From K23-9 sp049680365 (GTDB lineage Bacteria; Planctomycetota; Planctomycetia; Pirellulales; Pirellulaceae): 9,352 nt of DNA. The notes beneath the pieces are model-generated. The model was given only the letters and a program-made list of their open reading frames with translations. It made no database searches and was not told the DNA's origin. The translations under genes and the position numbers were made by a program. Below are positions 1-7,532 of this stretch, piece after piece; within the stretch, counting starts at the first letter, position 1; every line of letters begins with the position of its first letter. The DNA is taken from contig JBAUHQ010000412.1 of NCBI GenBank assembly GCA_049680365.1, positions 1 to 9,352 on the forward strand. Reading direction: 5' to 3'.

Positions 1-2516
1 TCGAGCGTTTCGCGAAATTGTGCGGCACGGTAATAGTCCGGCAAAGTTCGGACGCCGCGATTGATCTGCCATCCGAATCGACGATGACCGTTGATTGATG
101 CATCGTAGTAGCCAGCCGGAGTCCAGAACGCCCACTGGCGATCGCGATCAATCATCACCGTCGCCAACTGCCGCCAAGCCGGGAAACTCTGAAATGCCTG
201 CCGCGGTCGACCAAGTCGCGTGAATTCAAAAACGACCAACGTGTCAAAGGACAACGATTGCAAAGCGGCTAGCATTTTTGCTGGGTCTGATTCGGCAAAA
301 GCGATTCCTTTGCGATCGGCCCAACGCATCGAAATCAATCGATCGCCACCACGCACGCCGCGAAAATACAGTGGCCCGTCATCGCGAACGGTGGATGCAA
401 TCAAACGGTTGTCGTTGACTTCAAAATCGACACCCCAAAGGTTGACGGTCGGAGTCGCCGTGAAGCAATCTTGTAGATTCCAAATCGATAGCGTGGCGTC
501 ATCGGCTCCGCTAACCAGATACCGACTGTCCGCTGACACGCTCATTGAAAGCACTCCGCCAGTATGTCCGCGGAACTGTCGAATCAGTCGCGGCGGATTG
601 CTCTCTTCGGCCGCAAAGACATACAGATTGTTCCGCCCGTTGGTTCCGACAACGATGGCTCCCGCCGCATCCTTGTTATCCAGATTCGGAATCGTCGCGA
701 TCGAAATGACCGCGCCATGCAGTTCTGGTATCAAAGGTAACAAACCGGCCGCTTCGTCGCCCCGATACAGCCGATAGCGAGCACCTTCGTCTGTCGGCTC
801 CAGCCGAGCCGTCCATCGCTCGGACAATCGCTGAACTTTCAACATCCGGTCCGTGTCGATCGGTTGCTGACCGAGTAAACGAATCGCCGAAAGATCAAAA
901 ACCTCGGAGACTTCCTTTCCATCGCGTGCTACGGCAATCTGGTAGGTGCCGTTATTTGGGTCGTCTGCTTTCTCGTTTGACAAGAACGCAATGCGAGTCA
1001 CAGCCCCGGTCCGCGTTGCCAGTTCTTGAGTGGGTGCATGGTCGATCTTGCCAGCGTCATCAATTCTGTGAACGTACAATCGACTACCGCCACCGTAGAT
1101 CGTCTGACGAAACGTGTCACTGATGGGCGACGGCAAAGTGATCGCTGCACCGGGCAGATCGTTGGTCTTTTCGATGCCGCGTCGCTCGGGCTGATCCGGT
1201 TGTAAATCCCAGTACTGCAACGTGCCTTTCTGATCATCATCACTCGCAGCAGTAGCAATCGTCGCGAAGCCACCATCGGCATCAACGTTGACCGTGACCG
1301 GAACGCTTTCAGTACGCATCGTGGCCATATCGATGAGCGAACCCGTTTGATCGAATCGAAAACGCTTGGCGTTGCCCAACGCATCGGTGGCGATCAGCAC
1401 GCGGCCATCGTCAGATGCATCCATCGCGACGACAAATTCGATCATATCCGAATCGCGAATCGTTGTTGCTTGTAACGTCTTGATGTCGATTCGTTCCAGT
1501 TGCCATTTAGCCGCGCCGACAGGCTGCTGTGCCGGGCCGACATATTTTGCAACCACAATGTGCCGTAAACCCAAGAATGTCAGTGGCACAAATCGCCGAC
1601 GTGATCGCAGGGCATCGGCGACGGCGGCACCGTAAGTTTCGATGTCGTGTCTTACCAGCGTGCGACCCCTCCAAATGCCTGTCGCCGGATCGCTTTGCCA
1701 ACTTAGCACGCGACCTTCCACATCGACGGACACCAATACGGGTTTGGCTGAATCCGCCAACTTGGGCGACCAACGCAGCGTTGCGATCGTCTGACGATGC
1801 GAATCGTTGTCATCGCCGACCAAGGCACGAACCAGTTCGCCAGTTTCGACGTCAACGATCCAAATTTCGCCCAACCCGCCAGTCGCGCCGTGTCCTGCCA
1901 ACGCAACTTGGTCGTCACGCAGCGCGACCGAGTAAATCCGTCCGCGAGGCCCACGCAGCACGGGCCAACGGATCGTGCGACGATGCACCCAACGATGCTT
2001 GGTCAACGCCGATCGCGTCCAAACATGTACGTCTTTGTCTTCGCCTGCCGACACCAAGGTCGCCGCGTTGTCGTCGACCGACCAGTCCATGCATCGAATC
2101 ACGCCGGTGTGGCCTTTCAGATCCAGTCGCAGCCACGGTCGTGCGTCTTCGGGAAAACCATCGTTTGCGGTGTCTGCTTGTTCTCCTTGTGGCAGCACCG
2201 ATTCGTCGGGCGTGGGTTTGCTTGGTGCCGCATTGTCGACAGGCTTCTTTTTGGCCGGGAGAACGCCTTCGTCCGGAACGTCTTGATTTTCGATGCCCTG
2301 GATTTCCACCGTTTGGGCGTCGTTACCGATCGGATAGGCTTCCACCGGCAATGCACTTTCTGGCGGCATCAGCGTTGGCAAGCGTGGCGGGGCCGCGACC
2401 AATCCCGCGCCAACGATCACTCCCATTAGCCATGAAAGGAAACGCCACGACGTCGGCAATTTTGCCAAAACGTTTGACCTCAGACGTGAGGGCGGAGCGT
2501 TTCGCTGCGAATCCAT
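1..2516 (-). CDS. Membrane-anchored WD40 repeat protein, probably the N-terminal part of a WD40-caspase protein (partial, C-terminus off the left edge)
   Basis: The minus-strand frame opens with ATG at 2516 and reads 838 codons to the window edge without a stop, so the protein is 3'-truncated here. Residues 1-25 carry five basic residues (R5, R11, R13, K19, R25), followed by a hydrophobic stretch at about 26-42. This looks like an uncleaved signal anchor, because prolines follow where cleavage would fall. Residues 45-125 are a Pro/Asp/Glu-rich linker. WD40 repeats follow; the clearest are at 135-166 (GHTG...W) and 650-679 (GHTGG...SIW), with divergent blades between them. Near the visible end, at 795-834, are WAFWTPAGYYDAS, a GW..NRG motif and DYYRAAQF. 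From knowledge of the family, this resembles the segment joining a WD40 propeller to a caspase-like (peptidase C14) domain in bacterial WD40-caspase proteins. The caspase domain itself is not visible, so that part is inference. The start has a weak AGAAAG 7 nt upstream. The gene is divergent from the VWA gene across 126 bp. The WD40 assignment is firm; the enzymatic role is unproven. Confidence 0.88.
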   Translation of the reverse strand, partial: MDSQRNAPPSRLRSNVLAKLPTSWRFLSWLMGVIVGAGLVAAPPRLPTLMPPESALPVEAYPIGNDAQTVEIQGIENQDVPDEGVLPAKKKPVDNAAPSKPTPDESVLPQGEQADTANDGFPEDARPWLRLDLKGHTGVIRCMDWSVDDNAATLVSAGEDKDVHVWTRSALTKHRWVHRRTIRWPVLRGPRGRIYSVALRDDQVALAGHGATGGLGEIWIVDVETGELVRALVGDDNDSHRQTIATLRWSPKLADSAKPVLVSVDVEGRVLSWQSDPATGIWRGRTLVRHDIETYGAAVADALRSRRRFVPLTFLGLRHIVVAKYVGPAQQPVGAAKWQLERIDIKTLQATTIRDSDMIEFVVAMDASDDGRVLIATDALGNAKRFRFDQTGSLIDMATMRTESVPVTVNVDADGGFATIATAASDDDQKGTLQYWDLQPDQPERRGIEKTNDLPGAAITLPSPISDTFRQTIYGGGSRLYVHRIDDAGKIDHAPTQELATRTGAVTRIAFLSNEKADDPNNGTYQIAVARDGKEVSEVFDLSAIRLLGQQPIDTDRMLKVQRLSERWTARLEPTDEGARYRLYRGDEAAGLLPLIPELHGAVISIATIPNLDNKDAAGAIVVGTNGRNNLYVFAAEESNPPRLIRQFRGHTGGVLSMSVSADSRYLVSGADDATLSIWNLQDCFTATPTVNLWGVDFEVNDNRLIASTVRDDGPLYFRGVRGGDRLISMRWADRKGIAFAESDPAKMLAALQSLSFDTLVVFEFTRLGRPRQAFQSFPAWRQLATVMIDRDRQWAFWTPAGYYDASINGHRRFGWQINRGVRTLPDYYRAAQFRETL

Positions 2517-2642
2517 TTTTTACTTTCTAAGCAGAAGACACGGGAGCGGGAGGGCCTACAAATTGCTAGACTGGCTCTTGTGAGCGGCACGACCACCCGC
2601 CATTCGCCAATTCAATCGTAACACTCCAGCGCAGGCGCTGCC
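2517..2642. promoter_or_regulatory. Divergent intergenic region between the WD40 gene and the VWA gene
   Basis: This 126-bp gap separates two divergent start codons, so it must hold the 5' signals for both genes unless transcripts start further upstream. I see no convincing -35/-10 pair or sigma-54 site on either strand. On the left, the minus-strand gene starts within an A-rich run (GTAAAAAATG). On the right, an inverted repeat abuts the VWA start codon. The regulatory role follows from geometry and not from a recognised promoter motif. Confidence 0.5.
2627..2640. repeat. Perfect 6-bp inverted repeat immediately upstream of the VWA start codon
   Basis: CAGCGC and GCGCTG arms are separated by AG. 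The repeat ends two bases before the ATG at 2643 and covers the place where a ribosome binding site would be. The arms could form a small cruciform or DNA-binding dyad, but a 2-nt loop means an RNA hairpin could use only about five pairs. Chance occurrence is plausible at this length. Confidence 0.4.
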
Positions 2643-4760
2643 ATGATTCCACGCATTGAAAAGCTGATTTTTGCGGCCGCGATTCTATTTCCGTTGCCGG
2701 TTCTTGCTCAATCGTCCGGCGATGCAGCGGCGATCCCAAACGCAGTTCCGCCGCCTTTCGAAACAGAAACCAGCAGTGGAGCCGGCGCGGCGTTGCGGAC
2801 GCTGTTTTCGCCCGTGCACGAACCACGTCGCAAGACCATGGGATTGCTGCAGCGAAGTTTCGTTGACTTGGCGACACGAACTGACAGTCCTCTGCAAGTT
2901 GCCGTGGTCGTCGACGGGACCGAAAGCATGTCGATGGAACTAGAAAGCGTTCGCAAGTCGATCCATACGATGTTGGACGACTTGAAACGATGCCGTGGCG
3001 ATGTCCAAGTAGCGATGGTGGTCTATCGTGATTCACGTTCGCCGTCAGGTGAAACGCAAACGCTGTTGAAAAGTTTTACAAATGATCGCGATGCCATTGC
3101 GGCGGCAGTTGAGCAGCTAAAGAGCGAAACGGGTCAACCGTTTTTTCACGAACTGGCCGATGTCGGACTCCATACTGCGATGAATGACTTGGATTGGTCG
3201 ACAGCCCCCGCAGTGACGCGGTGGATTCTTTGGTTCGGTGATGCACCTCCTTACCAAGAGGGTTTTAAAAATCCTGACTATCCTGAATCACGCCGCCGTT
3301 TTGCCAACGATCTATTGGTCACCGTGGCAAACCGAAAAGGTATTCAAGTCAACGGCGTACTTTGCAACAGCAGCGACAATGTGAGTGAGCCGTATGAAAA
3401 ATCGATCGACGAGACCCGTTCGTTCATTAGCGAGATCGTTACCGGAACCGACGGATTGATGATTGATCTTTCGTATCCCGAAATCCGATCGGCGCTTCAG
3501 CAAGCTGGCAAGCGGCCGACCATCGACTACACGTCCATCGCTCCTATCACGGCTGATGATATTCGCAGGCGCGCGAACACACTTGAGGAAACAGACGGCG
3601 ACGCTCCCACGACACCCAACAAGCCCGTTCGTGTCGCCGTGCTGCCGTACCAAAAACTGGACCAAGTCAGCTTTGATCCCAAACTCGATTCGGTGCAGAT
3701 TGCGACGGCGGTGCGCCATCGATTCGATCAAATATCCGGTGTTCGCGTTTCCAGCCCAGTCGATGTGCAGCGGCAGTTGCGACGATTGCAAGCCGAAGGC
3801 ATTGCGCCCGACGAGATGCTGCGAAGCCTGACGGCGCGTTTAGGCGTCGATTATGTCGTTTGGGGCCAGATTGAATCGCCAGCGTTGGTCCGTACGGCAG
3901 CCTACCAGCGTTCCAACGGCCGCCCCGTCTTTTCGGTCGTTTGCAACCACGATCCGAACAACGTCGCACAAGTCGTGGTGGATGCTGCGGCGGCGGGAAA
4001 GCAGACTGGCGAACAAGACGATCAGGCCACCGGAGACTTCCAGATGCTTTCTCAGCGAGTTAAGCAAAGTAACCAGAAGGCTCCGATCGAAGGCCCGATT
4101 GCGAAATCCCCGGCCGCGACCAGCGAAATCCTGATGGCGATGGAGTCGCTACAACAAGCACTGGGTCAGGAAATCGGCAGCGAGGCGTCGGATGAGCTTT
4201 TGAAATCGGCCGAATTGTCCATCGCTTCAGCGGTCAAAACGGAATCGCAAAACGCTTTGGGGCATTGGCTGCAGGCGAACGTTGCAATGAATCAAGCCAG
4301 TGCGCTTTATGCTGCGGGCGAGTCGAAATCAGCGGCGACGAAGATGACATTGGTTCGGTCGTCACTACGCCGTGCCAAACGAAGCTCGCGAAATTTGCCG
4401 CCAAGCATCGCGATGGAGATCGACGCAGATGAAGCGTTATTAGTTCGTCGCAACTATTCGGCGGCCATCGATTTATACAAACAACTTGCCGCTACCGAAC
4501 AACCCTCGTCGACTCGGCTCCGTGCGCACTGGATGTTGACAGGTTTGTACGCCGGAGATTGGGGCCTAGCAAATGACCAGTCGGAGTTGGTCGACGCAGT
4601 GAAAGTACGCTCCCACGCGATTGAAATCATGGCCAACTGGCCCGAGTCGCCGGCGGCCGACATGATTCGACGCTGGCTGCGTTGGGACGACGACGCTCAG
4701 CGAAGTCAGTTTCACCATTTCCCAAAATCCAATGTTCAGTTGGCACAGTTAGGCGAGTGA
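2643..4760 (+). CDS. Secreted von Willebrand factor A (VWA) domain protein with TolB/FlgO-like and TPR-like regions
   Basis: The protein has 705 residues. Residues 1-22 are a signal peptide: R4 and K7, a hydrophobic core, and VLA before Q23 as a signal peptidase I site. It is therefore predicted to be exported. A VWA domain spans about 83-265. Its MIDAS metal site is recognisable as D91-G-T93-E-S95, with T163 in the ETGQPFF loop and D200 in WFGDAPP. The first Ser of the usual DxSxS is Thr, which still offers a hydroxyl. Residues about 329-435 begin VRVAVLPYQ and end LGVDYVVWGQIE. The pattern resembles the alpha/beta TolB N-terminal/FlgO/CsgG-like fold, but this is a similarity of pattern only. 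After a Gln/Asp-rich linker, about 500-690 is helical and TPR-like (for example YSAAIDLYKQLAA). An in-frame TAA at 2619 leaves ATG 2643 as the first possible start. No strong Shine-Dalgarno is present. VWA domains usually mediate metal-dependent protein binding; the partner is unknown. The gene is divergent from the WD40 gene and ends 10 bp from the convergent kinase gene. Confidence 0.93.
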   Translation: MIPRIEKLIFAAAILFPLPVLAQSSGDAAAIPNAVPPPFETETSSGAGAALRTLFSPVHEPRRKTMGLLQRSFVDLATRTDSPLQVAVVVDGTESMSMELESVRKSIHTMLDDLKRCRGDVQVAMVVYRDSRSPSGETQTLLKSFTNDRDAIAAAVEQLKSETGQPFFHELADVGLHTAMNDLDWSTAPAVTRWILWFGDAPPYQEGFKNPDYPESRRRFANDLLVTVANRKGIQVNGVLCNSSDNVSEPYEKSIDETRSFISEIVTGTDGLMIDLSYPEIRSALQQAGKRPTIDYTSIAPITADDIRRRANTLEETDGDAPTTPNKPVRVAVLPYQKLDQVSFDPKLDSVQIATAVRHRFDQISGVRVSSPVDVQRQLRRLQAEGIAPDEMLRSLTARLGVDYVVWGQIESPALVRTAAYQRSNGRPVFSVVCNHDPNNVAQVVVDAAAAGKQTGEQDDQATGDFQMLSQRVKQSNQKAPIEGPIAKSPAATSEILMAMESLQQALGQEIGSEASDELLKSAELSIASAVKTESQNALGHWLQANVAMNQASALYAAGESKSAATKMTLVRSSLRRAKRSSRNLPPSIAMEIDADEALLVRRNYSAAIDLYKQLAATEQPSSTRLRAHWMLTGLYAGDWGLANDQSELVDAVKVRSHAIEIMANWPESPAADMIRRWLRWDDDAQRSQFHHFPKSNVQLAQLGE

Positions 4761-4770
4761 ATCAACATCA

Positions 4771-7434
4771 CTACGACGGCGTCGTTTCTTTTCTCAGTTC
4801 GGCACTGCGACGATTGAGTGCATGTAGTTTTGCGAGTCGCAAATCCCACAATCTTACTTTGCCATCGTCGCAGGCAGCGACAATCCATTGCCCGCTTGGA
4901 TCGATCACTATTCCCGTGACAGTTGACTGGCCAACTGGCAGTTCACAAAGCACCTTGTGATCAGCGGTCCAGTCCCACAGCCATGCTGCGCCGTATCCTC
5001 CCGTCACAACCCAACGCTGATCGGTTGCCAATGCGAGGGCCGATAACGGTTCAGCACCGCATGCTTGTGAAACGACTGCCGATGTTTGCTCATCAATTTG
5101 CCACACTTTTACCACTCCGTCGCTTCCGCACGACACAATCGTTGTTCCGCGTTTGCCGAGCGTCGTTCTGATTGCTTCCACGGAGCCTTGGTGAGGGCCA
5201 TCAATGCGATTGATTAGCTCGGGTTCGTCATCAAGTTTCCATATAGAGACTGACCCCTCTTGGCTACCGACCGCAACTGCCGATTGTCCATGTACACTGA
5301 CGATCGACATGACACGGGCTTCGGTTCCGGCCGATTTGACGCTATGTGATTTGGGCGTTTGAGTAATATCAAACGAATCGATGACGTCATTCCATCGCAT
5401 GGCTTGCACGTCCCCGGCTTCGGTTCTTACGACTAACCACTTACCGTGGGGATCACTGGCAAGTTCAGCCCCGATCCAGGTTGTGTGAAATTGAGCATGA
5501 CGGTTGCTGCCCGAACTTCCGACGTCCCAAACATCAAACACCCCGCTGTCATTTGCGGACACCAAAATCGACTCAACAGGATGCCAAGCCAATGCTAATG
5601 ACTCGCCATTTTTCCGCGGCATCTCAATCGGTTCTAGTGTGGGCGCTAAAGCGTTGCTTTCCAATGTCCAAATTGAAACCGGTCCGGCACCTCCTGCGGC
5701 GATTCGGTTTCGATTCGTATCGAAGGCAATCGCCTGTGGATAAACGCTTCCTTCTCCGGATCGCTTCATCATGATCTGTGACGGCAGCGGATCTGTTGCG
5801 GCTGTTGGCAAACGAAAAAGTTGCGGCGATGGTTCATGGCCAAGCGTGACGACGCGATTGCCGTTGGCTATCCAAATGGCTTGCAGCGGGTCTGAACCGG
5901 GAACAGTGATGGTGTCCTGCGAAGCCGCGTTGGGATCACTGTTAACCAACTGTTGGAAAATCGCGAGTGCCGCGTTTTCATCACTGCCTACCAACGCGAT
6001 CGCTTCAGCAAGCAAGCTGGCCCGTTCGAGTGGTTTATCATTCGATGCGGGAGCCGTTGGGGCTACTGCTGGTGTGGTTGTTGATTCGCCCGTCGACGGC
6101 ATGTCGGTTGTTTTCCGCGCATCGGAGTCCGCAAATGCGAAGTAGCTAAGTGCGGCCAGCCCAACGACTCCTATGGCCGCGACGCCTGCGATCAGCCCAC
6201 GTCGTTGCTTCGTCTGTTTTCCATCGCCGAGCATCGAAAAATCGGTCGTCTCGTCCATCGATGGCAGCAACGGCCTGGTCGCTGGTCCATCGGCTTTGCT
6301 TGGAAAACCAAAGCCAGCTGGAACGACAGGCTTGATCCCGCGATAAGCGTCGCGCAGTGCGTCGACCATTTCGCTGCACGATTCGTAGCGCGACTGCCAA
6401 TCAAGATGCGTTGCCTTGCGAAGAACTTCTCGTTCAGCCTCCGGTACCGTCGCAAAATTCAATCGCCCTTCACGATGCTTGTCGATCACTTCCCAAACCG
6501 AGCTGCCTTCGACTGGCATCGTACCGGTTCGTAATTCGCAATACGTAATCGCCAGTGAATACTGGTCACTTGTGTTGCTTGGCTTACCCGCAATGGCTTC
6601 GGGGGCCATGTAGGCCGGCGTACCCGCTGCACTTGTCGCAGAGGCTTGATTGCGGCTGAGTATTTTTGCCAAACCAAAGTCGCAGATCATGGCCGAATTG
6701 CCGATCGTGACAATATTGGCAGGCTTAATGTCACAGTGTTGAATCGAGATTGGCCCGTTACCCAAGTCGTGCTGCGGTTGATTCAAAAAATCCAAACCCT
6801 TGGCGGCATCCTGCATGTAGGAAATCAATTCGTCGAACGGAATCCCCGCTTCGCCTTTCTTTTGAAACTCTTTCATCACACCGCGAAGACACTTTCCACC
6901 CAACAACATCCCGACCGCCAACCAGGCGGGTTCGGGCAGTGCATCAAACGTCGCCGTCGCTCGGTAACGCGACTGATCATCGTGAGAAATGTCGGACACA
7001 ATGCTGCTTTGAAAAGATTCTGCGAACGAAAGATCCGTGAGCGGAACTTGATCCATCGTTTCTTGTGCAGAGTCTTGTGCAATGCGTGCTGCGTCGCTCC
7101 CGCTGGAAACATTTTGCGTCCCCTGATCCAAGTCCAGTCCGATCGCTTTGCCAAATTCGTCCAACTGCCAAATGGCCGTGATCGGCATCAAATTGGCTTG
7201 CCGAATCTGCTTGACGCGTTTGATGCCCTCATATTCCTTTTGGGAGCTGCGATCAGCAAGGTCAATGAACTTGACGGCGGCAGAAGTGCCGCCAGGTGCC
7301 GAAACCTGCCAAACTTGGCCGAATTGTCCCCGGCCCAGAAACTTTTCGATCCGATATCCAGGAGCGAATTGGAAGCCAGGTTTGAACATGATTCGCAGGG
7401 CAGGACAGAAGTGAAAAAGATACCTAAAAGGCAT
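4771..7434 (-). CDS. Transmembrane Ser/Thr protein kinase with extracytoplasmic WD40 beta-propeller
   Basis: This 887-residue protein is predicted to phosphorylate Ser/Thr on cytoplasmic targets in response to an external signal. The kinase domain spans about 27-365: glycine loop LGRGQFG (33-39), ATP lysine K55 (AAVKF), catalytic H233-C-D235 with K237 and N240, metal-binding D252-F-G, GTPAYMAPE (271-279), and the D290 helix. HCD replaces HRD. A hydrophilic insert of about 65 residues (about 104-168) separates the N-lobe from the hinge. Both HCD and the following segment (GIPFDELISYMQDAAKGLDFLN) match my recollection of a planctomycete kinase family. A transmembrane helix lies at about 413-435, after a basic KQTKQRR stretch, so the kinase is cytoplasmic and the rest external. 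A Thr/Ala/Pro-rich linker leads to about eight WD40-like blades (about 515-870), the last reading GKVRLWDLR. The start is uncertain: M16 (ATG at 7389) begins MFKPGFQFAPGYRIEK, the usual family beginning, and may be the true start; neither ATG has a clear Shine-Dalgarno. Confidence 0.94.
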   Translation of the reverse strand: MPFRYLFHFCPALRIMFKPGFQFAPGYRIEKFLGRGQFGQVWQVSAPGGTSAAVKFIDLADRSSQKEYEGIKRVKQIRQANLMPITAIWQLDEFGKAIGLDLDQGTQNVSSGSDAARIAQDSAQETMDQVPLTDLSFAESFQSSIVSDISHDDQSRYRATATFDALPEPAWLAVGMLLGGKCLRGVMKEFQKKGEAGIPFDELISYMQDAAKGLDFLNQPQHDLGNGPISIQHCDIKPANIVTIGNSAMICDFGLAKILSRNQASATSAAGTPAYMAPEAIAGKPSNTSDQYSLAITYCELRTGTMPVEGSSVWEVIDKHREGRLNFATVPEAEREVLRKATHLDWQSRYESCSEMVDALRDAYRGIKPVVPAGFGFPSKADGPATRPLLPSMDETTDFSMLGDGKQTKQRRGLIAGVAAIGVVGLAALSYFAFADSDARKTTDMPSTGESTTTPAVAPTAPASNDKPLERASLLAEAIALVGSDENAALAIFQQLVNSDPNAASQDTITVPGSDPLQAIWIANGNRVVTLGHEPSPQLFRLPTAATDPLPSQIMMKRSGEGSVYPQAIAFDTNRNRIAAGGAGPVSIWTLESNALAPTLEPIEMPRKNGESLALAWHPVESILVSANDSGVFDVWDVGSSGSNRHAQFHTTWIGAELASDPHGKWLVVRTEAGDVQAMRWNDVIDSFDITQTPKSHSVKSAGTEARVMSIVSVHGQSAVAVGSQEGSVSIWKLDDEPELINRIDGPHQGSVEAIRTTLGKRGTTIVSCGSDGVVKVWQIDEQTSAVVSQACGAEPLSALALATDQRWVVTGGYGAAWLWDWTADHKVLCELPVGQSTVTGIVIDPSGQWIVAACDDGKVRLWDLRLAKLHALNRRSAELRKETTPS
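4773..4794 (+). terminator. Weak candidate terminator for the VWA gene
   Basis: A short dyad, ACGAC-GGC-GTCGT (4773-4785), is followed by a T-rich run on the plus strand (TTTCTTTTCT, 4785-4794). It lies 12 bp after the VWA stop codon and overlaps the stop and last codons of the convergent kinase gene. The stem is only five pairs and the T-tract is interrupted, so it is at best a weak intrinsic terminator. No matching structure was seen for the kinase transcript on the other strand. Confidence 0.25.
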
Positions 7435-7454
7435 TGTATGGGATGTTTGCGACG

Positions 7455-7473
7455 GGTGGTTCGCTGAACTACC
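7455..7473. repeat. Dyad 1 containing TTCGCTGAAC
   Basis: Arms GGTGGTTC and GAACTACC flank the 3-nt centre GCT. Seven of eight positions pair, and the eighth would be a G-U wobble in RNA. The element contains the 10-mer TTCGCTGAAC (7460-7469), which recurs exactly in dyad 2 sixty bases to the right. It could be an operator half of a paired binding site, or a small RNA hairpin. Confidence 0.4.
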
Positions 7474-7512
7474 ATTTTGGGTGGTAATTTAGGAGCAGTA
7501 AGCCATCGGTTT

Positions 7513-7532
7513 TTCGTTCTTCGCTGAACGAA
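7513..7532. repeat. Dyad 2 containing TTCGCTGAAC
   Basis: Perfect 7-bp arms TTCGTTC and GAACGAA flank the 6-nt centre TTCGCT. The exact 10-mer TTCGCTGAAC of dyad 1 recurs here at 7520-7529. The element lies 63 bp upstream of the plus-strand start codon at 7596, a plausible operator position for that gene or its 5' leader. Confidence 0.4.

Noticed and set aside
220..777. 185-codon plus-strand open frame near the left edge
   Set aside because: It is antisense to the WD40 gene and low-complexity Ser/Arg-rich; no ribosome binding site or family pattern was seen.
1529..2530. 333-codon plus-strand open frame opposite the WD40 gene
   Set aside because: Its product is rich in Arg, Pro, Cys and Ser with no domain pattern, and it lies fully antisense to a continuous frame with clear WD40 motifs. 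It is a shadow of that gene's codon usage.
2517..2642. Possible sigma-54 (TGGC...TTG) and sigma-70-like promoter elements
   Set aside because: Spacing and conserved positions do not fit either consensus on either strand; no promoter call can be supported.
6646..7467. 273-codon plus-strand open frame opposite the kinase domain
   Set aside because: It is antisense to the intact kinase catalytic core and shows no recognisable motif; the kinase frame explains the conservation here.
7470..7486. TACCA/TGGTA inverted repeat with a 7-nt centre
   Set aside because: The arms are only five bases and overlap dyad 1; this is within chance expectation, so it is mentioned only inside the intergenic entry.
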